Assembly (NCBI GenBank): GCA_016649785.1
Contig: JAENXB010000041.1
Coordinates: 1-15,981 of the forward strand
Origin: Flavobacteriaceae bacterium
Lineage (GTDB): Bacteria > Bacteroidota > Bacteroidia > Flavobacteriales > Flavobacteriaceae
Direction: 5' to 3'
DNA: 15,981 bases
Made by a program: the position numbers and the translations under genes. The notes under the pieces were generated by a model. It was not told the origin of the DNA. It did not search any database and was given only the letters and a program-made list of their open reading frames with translations. Below are positions 7,117-15,031 of this stretch, in pieces (position 1 is the first letter of the stretch; each line of letters starts with the position of its first letter).

Positions 7117-7245
7117 AAATAACAAATCCCAAATAACAAATACCAAATACCAAAAACCGTAAACAGAAAACGCTAATCAAGAGGACCGGAAAGATCAGGT
7201 ATAAAGTGAGAGGTGCCGAATAAAGACAACGACTAATGACTATAA
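7117..7245. repeat. Degenerate 7-bp repeat array D
   Basis: Clear 7-mers run in register from 7117 to 7172: AAATAAC (7117 and 7131), AAATCCC (7124), AAATACC (7138 and 7145), AAAAACC (7152), GTAAACA (7159) and GAAAACG (7166). Weaker units in the same register continue to about 7242, ending ACGACTA (7229) and ATGACTA (7236). A 17-base stretch at 7150-7166, CCAAAAACCGTAAACAG, is identical to 6471-6487 in array C. The array fills most of the gap upstream of corA. The adjoining stretch 6953-7116 has no feature I can support. Confidence 0.75.
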
Positions 7246-7339
7246 TAATTGATGCTTTACCTTATATTTACCGTAAATACAGGGATTCATTTAGTTGAGA
7301 AGTAATTTCTGAATTTTGACAAACAGAATTTCAAAAAAC

Positions 7340-8272
7340 ATGCTAAAATACATCAGTTTACAAAACGGCAATTTTAAGCCTGAAACAGGAAATGAATTCC
7401 TGCATTCGGATATTATATGGATCGATATGCTCAATCCAACCGAAGGAGAAAAGGAACAGGTGGAGAAATATTGCGGCGTAGAACTTTTTACCTCCCTGGA
7501 AAGGGAAGAGATAGAATCCAGTTCGAGATATGCCGAGTCTGATGTTGAAATAGGTATAAACCTAAACTTTTTAAGGGCTGAAAACAGAAATTATATTAAC
7601 GAACCTGTTTCGTTTATCCTGAAAGAGAATTTCCTGATCACCCAGCGACAACAGGATTACAAAACATTTATTGATACTTATAAAAAAATAAAATCGGTGA
7701 AACCTGAAAATGGGATCGATATTTTTATCATGCTGCTGGAGATCAGGATTGATTTTGATGCCGACCTTATTGAAAATATAACCGACCAAATTACAGAGAT
7801 AAGCAAAGGTTTGGTAACAAACAATGACCTTAACAGGGATCTCCTGCTAAAAATAACTGCCTTACAGGAATCTACCATTTCCATTCGCGAGAACATCGTA
7901 GAAAAGCAGCGCATCCTATCGGCGATTTTGAAGAGCAAATTTTTTCCGAAGGACAACTACGAAACTCTTCGAATTATGATCAAAGATGTTGGGTCGTTGC
8001 TGGATTATACCAGCTTCAACTTTGAAAGGCTCGAATTTCTTCAGAATACATTTTTGGGATTGGTAGATATGGAGCAAAACCGCATTATTAAGATTTTCAC
8101 GATTGTAACCGTGGTGTTCATGCCGCCAACGCTAATTGCCAGTATGTACGGGATGAACTTTAAGTTTATGCCAGAGCTGGACGAACTTTGGGGATATCCG
8201 TTCGCAATAATTCTGATGATCTTGTCTTCTGTGCTCACCCTTTTGTTTTTCAAACGTAAAAATTGGCTTTGA
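7340..8272 (+). CDS. corA: CorA-family Mg2+/Co2+ transporter
   Basis: A 310-residue inner-membrane divalent cation channel of the CorA family, which works as a pentamer and moves Mg2+ (also Co2+ or Ni2+) into the cell. The long, acidic, helical N-terminal domain is cytoplasmic. The C-terminus carries the two expected membrane helices, about residues 250-269 and 286-304, with the selectivity motif YGMN at 270-273 ending the first. The acidic loop between them (MPELDE) and the basic tail KRKNWL fit the family. I chose ATG at 7340; a TTG eight codons earlier also keeps the frame but is less likely. It stands alone on its strand between two 7-bp repeat arrays, and no Mg-sensing leader is evident. 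Confidence 0.9.
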   Translation: MLKYISLQNGNFKPETGNEFLHSDIIWIDMLNPTEGEKEQVEKYCGVELFTSLEREEIESSSRYAESDVEIGINLNFLRAENRNYINEPVSFILKENFLITQRQQDYKTFIDTYKKIKSVKPENGIDIFIMLLEIRIDFDADLIENITDQITEISKGLVTNNDLNRDLLLKITALQESTISIRENIVEKQRILSAILKSKFFPKDNYETLRIMIKDVGSLLDYTSFNFERLEFLQNTFLGLVDMEQNRIIKIFTIVTVVFMPPTLIASMYGMNFKFMPELDELWGYPFAIILMILSSVLTLLFFKRKNWL

Positions 8273-8411
8273 AGAGACAAGAAAAAAGACCAAAACAACA
8301 AAAATCAAATCCCAAATCCCAAAATTCAAATAACAAACTACAAAAGAGTCAAGAGCCAAGAAATAAGACCAAAAAACACGAATGGTGCTTTATCTACAAA
8401 CCACAAACCGA
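8272..8411. repeat. Degenerate 7-bp repeat array E, downstream of corA
   Basis: The register starts at the last base of the corA stop codon and holds to 8411, twenty units in all. Examples are AAGACCA (8286), AAATCCC (8307 and 8314), AAATAAC (8328), AAACTAC (8335), then AAACCAC (8398) and AAACCGA (8405) after a weaker stretch. The 18 bases at 8285-8302 are identical to 6423-6440 in array C. A small plus-strand frame through it (8263-8457) is rich in Lys, Gln and Asn simply because of the repeat and is not called. Confidence 0.75.
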
Positions 8412-8740
8412 ATTTCGATTACTGTCCATTTTTCTTCTAAATATTCTATGCCTTTAGTTTAACCTGTTCGACTTGCATTCTATTCCTGATGTGCAATGAA
8501 TCTAAAAACCTCAATGCGATTCTACCAAACCCAAATGCTGATTTCGGGCAAAGTTGCCATGTAAATAGAATAAATAATTATGTAATAATTATAAATAATC
8601 TTATAAAAATTATCTATTTGTCTTATAATATTATAATAAATGTTAAATTGATATAAAAAATTTAAACAGATAAAACCTCTTGAGAATTTAAATTAACCTA
8701 TCTTGCTATTCCCCAAATGTTTAAAACCTACTAAAAAATT
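8412..8740. other. AT-rich gap upstream of the histidine kinase, with palindromes
   Basis: No gene is supported here. From about 8570 the sequence is very AT-rich, with a perfect 14-bp palindrome TTATAATATTATAA at 8623-8636 and a looser TAATTAT/ATAATTA pair near 8575-8592. A near-match to the -7 box (TATCTTG, about 8699-8705) with a TTG 16 bp upstream could be the promoter of the kinase-regulator pair. The palindromes could be operator sites or plain AT-rich bending DNA. Confidence 0.35.
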
Positions 8741-11461
8741 ATGCCCCTACATCCCCAATTTGACCATGTTTTTCATCTTCTGCCCACCCCAAGTTTACTC
8801 ATCCTTCCGGATGCTCCAAGATTCACCATTGTCGCGGTTAATAAAGCCTACCTGGAGACAATGATTTCATTAGAGGAGGATTTAATAGGGAAAGGAATAT
8901 TTGAAGCTTTCCCGGATAATCCGGATGATATAATATCAAAGGGTTCTTTAAATTTAATGAACTCTTTGGAGCAGGTAATCTCCAAAAAGGAATCGCATAA
9001 AATACCCATTCAAAAATACAACATGCTCCTTCCCGGAACTTCAAAATTTAAGGTCGGGTATTTCAATATTCAGAATATTCCGATAAAAGACGATAATAAA
9101 ATCAATTATATTTTACACTCCGTAGAAGATGTAACCGATAAAAAAAACCAGGAAATAACGTTAGAAACTGAAAGACAGCGTTTCAATGATTTATACCTAC
9201 AAGCTCCTTCCTGTATGGGAATTTTAAAGGGACCAAACCATGTTTTTGAATTGGCAAACCCACTTTATTTACAGTTAATAGGGGAAAAGGATATCATTGG
9301 CAAAACAGTAAGGGAAGTATTGCCGGAAGTGGAAGGCCAGGGAATTTTCGAAATTTTTGATACTGTCTATAAAACCGGGGAAACCTTTTCAGCCAAAGAA
9401 ATGCTTATAAAATTTGACAAAGGGAGTAAAGGAAAAATTGTCGATATGTATGAGGATGTAATATACCAACCACATAAAGATAATAACGGCAATATAGACG
9501 GTATTTTTTTCTTTTTTATAGATGTAACCGAGAAGGTAGAATCCCGGAAAAAAATTGAGGAAAGTGAAAAACGGTATCGCGAACTAATTCAAAATTTACC
9601 AGTAGCTACCTATTCCTGCGATGCTGAAGGGCATATTTTAGTTTATAACAAAGCTGCAGCAGCCTTATGGGGAAGAGAGCCAGAAATTGAAAAAGATTTA
9701 TTCTGCGTTTCAGGGAAAATTTATAACGAAGATGGCGATCCTATCCCGTTTGATAAATATCCAATGGCCATAGCTCTTAAGGAAGGCAAAACAATGACCG
9801 ATCAGGAATTAATTATTGAACGGCCTAATGGAGAAAAAGTAAATATCTTGCCCTATCCGGTTCCTTTTTTGGATTCTACCGGCCGGGTAACAGGAGCGGT
9901 GAATGTGTTGATTGATATTACTGCCAGGAAAAAAGAAGAAGAAAAAGTAAGGTTTCAGTCCAATTTATTAAATATCATTACTCAGGCTGCAATCTCAACC
10001 AACGCATTTGGGATCATCAATTTTTGGAATAAGGCAGCAACAGAAATTTACGGCTGGACAGCAGAAGAAGCCCTAGGCAAAAACGTTTTTTCCCTGATAT
10101 CCACAGAGCAGAGAGAAATAGAAACCACGGAGATAATGGGGGAATTGTCTAAGGGTAATTCCTCTAATGAATTTGTGGTAAAACATAAAGACGGGCATAC
10201 ATTTTCTGTTTTTGCTTCTAGTTCGCCAATTTATGGTAAACAAGGAAAATTTGAAGGGACTATAGAAGTTTCAGTGGATATTACCGGGAGAAAAAAAGAA
10301 CAGGAAAAACTCGGGAAATTAAACAAAGAACTTTCGGATTATAAGTATGCTTTGGATCAAACGTCTATTGTAGCAATTACTGACCAAAAAGGAATTATCA
10401 AACATGTAAACGACAACTTCTGTAAAATCTCCCAATTCAGCCCGGAAGAATTAATAGGACAAGATCACCGCATTATCAATTCAGGATATCATTCTAAGGA
10501 ATATATCCAAAATCTTTGGGAAACTATAAGTAGAGGGAAAATTTGGAAGGGAGAACTTAAAAACAGAGCGAAAGACGGAACTACTTATTGGGTAGATACT
10601 ATAATTACTCCTTTACTGAATGAACGGGAAAAACCCTATCAATATGTTGTTACCCGATTTGACATCACCAAAGGCAAAAAAGCTGAAGAAAACATTAAAA
10701 AACAGAATGTAGAGCTTGTTATTCAATATGAGGAGAAAAAAATTCGGGCTGCAGAATTGATCATTGCCAACAAAGAACTCGTAAAAACAAATACTGAACT
10801 GGATCATTTTGTGTACAGTGTCTCTCACGATTTGCGCTCCCCGCTCACTTCTATTCTCGGCCTTATTTCCTTTATCGAGGAAGACAGCAGGGAACCTGAC
10901 ACCCTGGAACAAGTTAAGATGATACGCTCCAGCATACACCGCCTTGATGGATTCATTAAAAACATCCTAAGCTACTCTCAAAATAACCGCACCAGACTTG
11001 AAAGGAAAAAAATACCTGTCAAGAAAGCCATAAATGAAATTGTAGATTCGGTACGAAATATCAAAGAGGCAAAAGGAATTTCTTTTCAGGTTGACATTGA
11101 CGAGAAACAGCCCTTTTATTCCGATTGGCAACGCTTTAATTCCATATTGGAAAATCTTATTTCCAATGCCATTAAATACCATACAGAAGAGGTTTCCGGA
11201 AGATATTTAAAGGTAACGGGTACAACAGACAACGAAGGGTTAAAACTCAGTATATCCGATAATGGAATAGGAATAGATGCGGCGTATCACGATAAAATAT
11301 TTGATATGTTTTATCGCCTCTCCAGTAAAACACCCGGTTCCGGTTTTGGGTTGTATATTGTAAAGGAAACGCTTGAGAAAATGAATGGAAAAATCGAGGT
11401 TCAGTCTGAAAAAGGAGTGGGAACCACCTTTATTATTACCCTTAAAAATTTAAAAATATGA
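8741..11461 (+). CDS. Multi-PAS soluble sensor histidine kinase
   Basis: A 906-residue hybrid-free histidine kinase without any membrane segment or signal peptide, so it should sense a cytoplasmic cue. Five PAS-type domains fit in series, about 9-133, 146-266, 276-397, 403-516 and 534-646. Most end in the typical D-I/V-T linker (VEDVTDKK, FIDVTEKV, LIDITARK, SVDITGRK, RFDITKGK). A coiled-coil linker (about 647-688) leads to the HisKA domain with H-box HDLRSPL and phospho-acceptor H696. The ATPase domain has the N-box around N805 and N809, G1 box SDNGIGID (839-846), F-box IFDMFYRL and G2 box GSGFGLY (866-872). All catalytic residues are intact. The stop overlaps the next gene by 4 bp (ATGA), so the kinase and receiver are translationally coupled. 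The ligand or cofactor of the PAS domains cannot be told from sequence. Confidence 0.93.
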   Translation: MPLHPQFDHVFHLLPTPSLLILPDAPRFTIVAVNKAYLETMISLEEDLIGKGIFEAFPDNPDDIISKGSLNLMNSLEQVISKKESHKIPIQKYNMLLPGTSKFKVGYFNIQNIPIKDDNKINYILHSVEDVTDKKNQEITLETERQRFNDLYLQAPSCMGILKGPNHVFELANPLYLQLIGEKDIIGKTVREVLPEVEGQGIFEIFDTVYKTGETFSAKEMLIKFDKGSKGKIVDMYEDVIYQPHKDNNGNIDGIFFFFIDVTEKVESRKKIEESEKRYRELIQNLPVATYSCDAEGHILVYNKAAAALWGREPEIEKDLFCVSGKIYNEDGDPIPFDKYPMAIALKEGKTMTDQELIIERPNGEKVNILPYPVPFLDSTGRVTGAVNVLIDITARKKEEEKVRFQSNLLNIITQAAISTNAFGIINFWNKAATEIYGWTAEEALGKNVFSLISTEQREIETTEIMGELSKGNSSNEFVVKHKDGHTFSVFASSSPIYGKQGKFEGTIEVSVDITGRKKEQEKLGKLNKELSDYKYALDQTSIVAITDQKGIIKHVNDNFCKISQFSPEELIGQDHRIINSGYHSKEYIQNLWETISRGKIWKGELKNRAKDGTTYWVDTIITPLLNEREKPYQYVVTRFDITKGKKAEENIKKQNVELVIQYEEKKIRAAELIIANKELVKTNTELDHFVYSVSHDLRSPLTSILGLISFIEEDSREPDTLEQVKMIRSSIHRLDGFIKNILSYSQNNRTRLERKKIPVKKAINEIVDSVRNIKEAKGISFQVDIDEKQPFYSDWQRFNSILENLISNAIKYHTEEVSGRYLKVTGTTDNEGLKLSISDNGIGIDAAYHDKIFDMFYRLSSKTPGSGFGLYIVKETLEKMNGKIEVQSEKGVGTTFIITLKNLKI

Positions 11462-11871
11462 ATGAGGAAATTCCTGCCAAATTTGAAAGCGTAATGATTA
11501 TTGACGACAACCTTATAGATCTCTATATTGCATCCCGCATGATCACTAAAAACAATTTCGGAAAAAAGGTGATGCAGTATTCCTCTGCCATAGAAGCATT
11601 AAAATACCTGCAGGAAAATCAGGAGAACATTCCACAATTGCCGGATGTGATTTTTTTGGATATATACATGCCGGGAATGTCCGGATTTGAATTTATGAAG
11701 GAGTATGATAAACTGTCGACTCCTTTAAAAAATCTTTGCAAAGTATTCATTATTTCCTCCTCCCTTGACGAGCAAGACCTAACTTGCGCAAACAACGATA
11801 AAAATATAGTGGCTATGAAGGAAAAACCTATTACAAAAGAATTCCTTAATGGTTGTAATATAATTTTATGA
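11458..11871 (+). CDS. Single-domain response regulator (CheY-like receiver)
   Basis: A 137-residue stand-alone receiver domain. Acidic pocket residues D16-D17, phospho-acceptor D68 in FLDIYMPGMSG, the switch Ser at 100-101 and the invariant Lys (K123 in KEKP) are all present. No DNA-binding or enzymatic output domain follows, so the signal must pass by protein contact or on to a phosphotransfer protein elsewhere. Its ATG lies inside the stop region of the kinase gene (ATGA overlap), making that kinase its obvious partner. Single-domain receivers paired with PAS-rich kinases are common in this phylum. It is probably the last gene of the operon; I see no clear terminator right after it. Confidence 0.92.
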   Translation: MNEEIPAKFESVMIIDDNLIDLYIASRMITKNNFGKKVMQYSSAIEALKYLQENQENIPQLPDVIFLDIYMPGMSGFEFMKEYDKLSTPLKNLCKVFIISSSLDEQDLTCANNDKNIVAMKEKPITKEFLNGCNIIL

Positions 11872-12125
11872 ATTTATGGAAACCGAAAAAAATTATAAAA
11901 TACCCGGATAGGACATGTCCATTAAAAAGTAGCCTATATTCGGCGTTCCTTGGATTTCTATTGCTGTCTGTTTACATCCGGGGATCCGGAACTGCTTTTT
12001 CGGGAAAATGATAAGCGAAAAAAATCTATCTTTAAAATGTTAAATTTTTCTTTCCTGATATATATCATTCTTTTTATCCTAAAGACAACCTAAATTAGTA
12101 AAACTTAAAATGACAAACATCAGTT

Positions 12126-12133
12126 TAGGTTTG
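12126..12133 (+). promoter_or_regulatory. Candidate -7 element inside the long intergenic gap
   Basis: TAGGTTTG is an exact TAnnTTTG match. It overlaps the right arm of an 8-bp inverted repeat, AACCTAAA (12087-12094) and TTTAGGTT (12124-12131), which could be a regulator site. No convincing -33 TTG box lies at the right distance, so support is partial. Confidence 0.3.
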
Positions 12134-12139
12134 ATCAAA

Positions 12140-12330
12140 AATATTGATATTTGATTTTTTACAACTGTAAGAAGTGGGGAATTGAATTGAGAAGATGTCA
12201 AAGCTACTTTTTGGCCGGATGTTCAAATTTCACATTCATTTGTGAGATCGCTGATATCCAATAAAGCTTAGAAAGAATTCTTAATATCTTCTTAAAGGAA
12301 CAGGAGGCTTCGGCTTCCTGTTCCTGTTTA
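12140..12330 (+). ncRNA. Possible small RNA or leader transcript ending at a UUCG terminator
   Basis: The 620-bp gap from 11872 to 12492 holds no convincing gene. Its second half is bracketed by an exact TAnnTTTG box (12126-12133) and a stable hairpin terminator (12297-12324), which would give a transcript of about 190 nt. The only short frame inside (12195-12245) encodes 16 residues and is not convincing as a protein. Alternatively this is an attenuated leader of the lipoprotein gene at 12493. I do not recognise a known RNA family. The first half of the gap (11872-12085) holds only a 10-bp palindrome, GGACATGTCC, at 11911-11920. Confidence 0.3.
12297..12328 (+). terminator. Strong hairpin terminator with UUCG tetraloop
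   Basis: GGAACAGGAGGC (12297-12308) pairs with GCTTCCTGTTCC (12313-12324) over 12 bp, with one G-U wobble, closed by a cUUCGg tetraloop. A short U-rich tail (TGTTT) follows. The UUCG loop is stable only when read on the plus strand, so it ends plus-strand transcription. It is more than 400 bp past the response regulator and 168 bp before the next gene. Confidence 0.6.
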
Positions 12331-12492
12331 AAATAGGCCCTTCCCGATTCTTATCCCGTTTAACCTCCCACATTACTTTAGGAATTTTAGGCACTCAAAA
12401 TTTCATGAACTGATCGTTTACTGTGTGAATTTTAAAAAATAAATGTTGAAGCTTTTAGATGGTGCCAATTAAAAACAAATAAAACGCCAGAT

Positions 12493-12981
12493 ATGAAAAA
12501 AACGGCCGTAATTCTCTTTATGTTATTCGCACTAACAGCCTGTAATTCTCAGGAAAAAGAGAAACAGGAACCTAAGGAAGAAGTAGAAATTGGAATTATC
12601 CCAAAGGCAAAGTGGGAAGTAAAAAAAGAATATGATGAGTTTGGGAACCTTATTAAATATGACTCCCTCTATGCCTGGAAATATTCAAATGTGGAGGGAG
12701 ACTCCCTTGATATAAACCTGGACAGCATAATGTATACTTTCAGGAGACATTTTGAAGCTACCTCCCCATTTAAATGGGATGAATATTTCTCCTATTTCCC
12801 AAAGAACGACTCCCTGTTAATGGATGATTTCTTTAAGAAGGATTATTATTTAAAAAACTGGGAAAGACAAGATCGAGAATTAAATGAGTTTATAAAACAA
12901 ATTGATTCTTCCCGAAATGCTTATTTAAAGAAATATTATCCGGGGTTAATGGGATCAAAAGAACTGAACCCTTTAATATAG
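12493..12981 (+). CDS. Small lipoprotein, unknown function
   Basis: A 162-residue exported protein. MKKTAVILFMLFALTAC is a typical lipoprotein signal with lipobox LTAC and lipidated Cys at position 17. A short charged linker (EKEKQEPKEE) tethers the mature part to the membrane. The rest is rich in acidic and aromatic residues with repeated D-S-L motifs (YDSLY, GDSLD, NDSLL, LDSIM), and no domain I can name. No enzyme motif is seen. It lies 25 bp upstream of a second small lipoprotein gene on the same strand, so the two are probably co-transcribed and may act together in the envelope (inference). Confidence 0.8.
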   Translation: MKKTAVILFMLFALTACNSQEKEKQEPKEEVEIGIIPKAKWEVKKEYDEFGNLIKYDSLYAWKYSNVEGDSLDINLDSIMYTFRRHFEATSPFKWDEYFSYFPKNDSLLMDDFFKKDYYLKNWERQDRELNEFIKQIDSSRNAYLKKYYPGLMGSKELNPLI

Positions 12982-13006
12982 AAAGGCAACATAAATAAAA
13001 ACGAAA

Positions 13007-13441
13007 ATGAAAACAATCATGAAATTAGTTTTGGCGCTTGTATTTATAACAATAACTGCCTGTAACCAGTCAAAAAAGGAGAAAGAAACCACCTCCGAAG
13101 ATGTAACCAAAAAGGCCGGTGAACTGATTGAAACAACAAAAGATTATCTCTCTGAAGAGTATGCCGAATTTGAAAAAAAGCTGGACATCTACATGCAAAA
13201 CACCGAAAAGGAAATGGCTGAAATGAGGAAGAGATCCGCAAATCTAACAGACCAGGCTAAACGCAAATTTGAGAAGGAATTCTCCGATCTTGAAATACAA
13301 AAAAAGGAACTCAACATCAAAATAAAAGAGTTTGAAAACGCGGCGCAAGACAAAAAAGCAAAATTAAAATCGGAGATCGAGAATCTTCGGGATGCCCTGG
13401 ACAAGAGTATAGAAACTTTTAATGAAGAGAGGAAAAAATAA
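13007..13441 (+). CDS. Coiled-coil lipoprotein, unknown function
   Basis: A 144-residue exported lipoprotein. The signal ends in lipobox TITAC with Cys at 19 (or 15 if the second ATG, at 13019, is used). After a Lys/Glu/Thr-rich linker, residues about 35-140 are almost wholly charged and helical (Lys, Glu, Ala and Leu in heptad-like spacing), predicting a long coiled coil exposed in the periplasm. There is no catalytic motif. Such proteins often act as spacers or stress-induced envelope proteins in Bacteroidota, but the exact job is unknown. The gene follows the lipoprotein at 12493 by 25 bp and is closed by a strong terminator 33 bp later, marking the end of a two-gene operon. Confidence 0.8.
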   Translation: MKTIMKLVLALVFITITACNQSKKEKETTSEDVTKKAGELIETTKDYLSEEYAEFEKKLDIYMQNTEKEMAEMRKRSANLTDQAKRKFEKEFSDLEIQKKELNIKIKEFENAAQDKKAKLKSEIENLRDALDKSIETFNEERKK

Positions 13442-13474
13442 CACAGCACTAAGTGAAATAAACATAAGTTCAAG

Positions 13475-13502
13475 ATCAGCCGAAAAAAGTCGGCTGATTT
13501 TT
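13475..13502 (+). terminator. Intrinsic terminator of the two-lipoprotein operon
   Basis: ATCAGCCGA (13475-13483) pairs with TCGGCTGAT (13490-13498) in a perfect 9-bp stem with a 6-nt loop, followed by a run of five T. It starts 33 bp after the stop codon at 13441. This is the clearest intrinsic terminator in the window. Confidence 0.85.
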
Positions 13503-13573
13503 AAGTCGCACAAATCTTATAAAAACCCGTCATGCAAAATTCTTATTCTGCAATATATTTCTAACAATTGAAA

Positions 13574-13984
13574 ATGGAAACAGCATTAATGACAAACAAA
13601 AAGATTACCCAGGCAGTCTATGACTATTTCGGCCAGGCTAATATTCCCGCTATTCTCGACCTTGTTACCGATGATATTAAATAGACCTGTCCCGGATCCA
13701 CAGTGATACTGCCTTATGCACAGGTCTACAACGGGAAAAAAGGAGTAGAGGAATTTTTCATGCTTATTTATGCAAATAAGGATTTTCCCAAATTTGAGGT
13801 TCAGGAACTTATCGGAGAAGGCGACAAGGTTGTTGCGCTTGGGCACTGGGATGCAAAATCCAAGAAAATAGGTAAGCCTTATTCTGGAGATTGGGCCATG
13901 GTATTTTATTTCAGGGATGGGAAATTATGTGAGCACAGAGAATATTATGACACCTATGGTGAGGCAATGGCTTCCAAAGGATAA
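13574..13984 (+). pseudogene. SnoaL-like (NTF2-fold) protein with an in-frame amber codon
   Basis: From ATG at 13574 one frame runs 136 codons to TAA at 13984, but codon 37 (13682-13684) is TAG. The product would resemble SnoaL-like NTF2-fold proteins: an N-terminal helix (about 9-25), a Lys-stop-TCPG turn, then beta strands with VVALGHWDAKS and WAMVFYFRDGKL. The codon before TCPG is usually Trp in this family, so TGG to TAG is the simple explanation. There is no frameshift, and codon use is normal on both sides. A GTG at 13703 could restart translation but would lose the first helix needed for the fold. The protein is small and cytoplasmic; its ligand is unknown. It is either a recent pseudogene or a base-call error. 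Confidence 0.75.
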
Positions 13985-14085
13985 AATTGCTTTAACTGAA
14001 TTTCAAAACCTGTTTCGTTTATCGCTCCTTATGCCGCAATCATAGTAGATAGTTCACAAAACGGTTTTTTTTCCTGTATTGTTAA

Positions 14086-14169
14086 TTAGTGAATATTGTC
14101 GAATTCAGCTACCTTCAAAAAATCACTTATAAACTCCTTTAAGTTTGATAATTCAAAGCTTTCTATATT
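14086..14169 (-). pseudogene. Gene tail A, related to the tail at 15032-15133
   Basis: Read on the minus strand, an open frame without a start codon encodes NIESFELSNLKEFISDFLK and seven more residues, then TAA at 14086-14088. Upstream it is cut off by a TGA (14170-14172). The bases at 14114-14163 match 15069-15118 at 41 of 50 positions, and both copies keep the same reading frame and end shortly after. It looks like the last codons of a lost gene. I do not recognise the family. It lies directly upstream of the NIPSNAP gene, on the other strand. Confidence 0.4.
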
Positions 14170-14194
14170 TCATGAGAATATGAATTAAAATTAG

Positions 14195-14202
14195 TATTTT
14201 TG
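14195..14202 (+). promoter_or_regulatory. Candidate -7 promoter element of the NIPSNAP gene
   Basis: TATTTTTG exactly matches TAnnTTTG and lies 33 bp before the ATG at 14236, a usual leader length. No good -33 box is seen upstream. Confidence 0.45.
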
Positions 14203-14235
14203 TTTACTTAATATTTAAATTAAATCCCAACTATT

Positions 14236-14979
14236 ATGTCTAGACTAATTCTATTTGTTTCTGCCCTTTTCTTTTTTACCTCTATGAACGGCCAATCTGA
14301 AATTTATGAATTACGGGTTTACGAAATGGAATTTTCTAAACAAGCAGACATCTTGCACGATTATCTTGAAAACGCGCTTATTCCTGCTTTAAATCGACAA
14401 GGCGTTGAGAATGTTGGAGCTTTTGAAGAAACAGGCGAAGCCTTACCTAAAAAAATATACCTTCTAATTTCGTATCAGAATATGCAAGCTTATCAAGAGG
14501 TTGCAAATGCTTTGGAAAAGGACCAGCAATTTAAGTTAGATGCTCAATCTTATTGGACATCACCACCAGAAAGTATTCCCTTTGACCGAATTGAAAGTAC
14601 ATTTATAAAGTCGGCATCAGGATTTCCTAATTTAGTTAAACCAGTAGATGATTCGGAACTATTTGAACTAAGAATTTATGAAAGTTATAACGAGGATGCA
14701 CTTCGTAGAAAAGTAAAAATGTTTAACGACAGTGAATTCGGTATTTTCGAAGATGTTGGACTTCATACCGTGTTTTTTGGCGCCAATATTTCTGGCAACC
14801 AAATGCCATGCTTAACCTATATGCTAGCTTTTAAAGATAAAGAAGAACACGAACAAGCCTGGTCGAAATTCGGACCTCATCCAGAGTGGCAACGCATAAT
14901 AAAACTAGATGAGTATGCTAATGCTATGAATAATATCACACGAGTATTCTTAAGGCCTTTACCATATTCACAATTGTAA
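14236..14979 (+). CDS. Exported NIPSNAP-family protein with two repeated domains
   Basis: A 247-residue protein with an N-terminal signal peptide (hydrophobic core about 4-15, likely cut near NGQ at 18-20), so it should act outside the cytoplasm. Two NIPSNAP-like ferredoxin-fold domains follow, each opening with the family's ELRxYE strand: ELRVYE at 25-30 and ELRIYE at 144-149. The second domain also has the YMLAFKDKEEHEQAWSKF helix region and ends with ITRVFLRPLPYS. The family is widespread and lacks a defined enzymatic role. Length and domain count match secreted bacterial members. An exact -7 box lies upstream. The PQQ-type dehydrogenase follows after 215 bp with its own promoter, so the two are neighbours rather than a clear operon. 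Confidence 0.85.
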   Translation: MSRLILFVSALFFFTSMNGQSEIYELRVYEMEFSKQADILHDYLENALIPALNRQGVENVGAFEETGEALPKKIYLLISYQNMQAYQEVANALEKDQQFKLDAQSYWTSPPESIPFDRIESTFIKSASGFPNLVKPVDDSELFELRIYESYNEDALRRKVKMFNDSEFGIFEDVGLHTVFFGANISGNQMPCLTYMLAFKDKEEHEQAWSKFGPHPEWQRIIKLDEYANAMNNITRVFLRPLPYSQL

Positions 14980-15031
14980 TCCAGTTAAAATTCATATTGT
15001 GGAAGAGTTGCTTTAAAAGAAATTAGCTTGA

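Noticed and set aside
8263..8457. Plus-strand frame of 64 codons after corA
   Set aside because: It overlaps the corA end and translates the repeat array into Lys/Gln/Asn-rich low complexity.
11911..11920. Palindrome GGACATGTCC after the response regulator
   Set aside because: A single 10-bp palindrome with no flanking symmetry or nearby promoter is not enough to call an operator.
12195..12245. 16-residue frame MSKLLFGRMFKFHIHL in the long gap
   Set aside because: Too short, no family or strong ribosome site; more likely chance inside a possible RNA.
13682..13684. TAG read as pyrrolysine or suppressed amber
   Set aside because: Pyrrolysine is not known in this group and the site is a usual Trp position; a simple substitution explains it.
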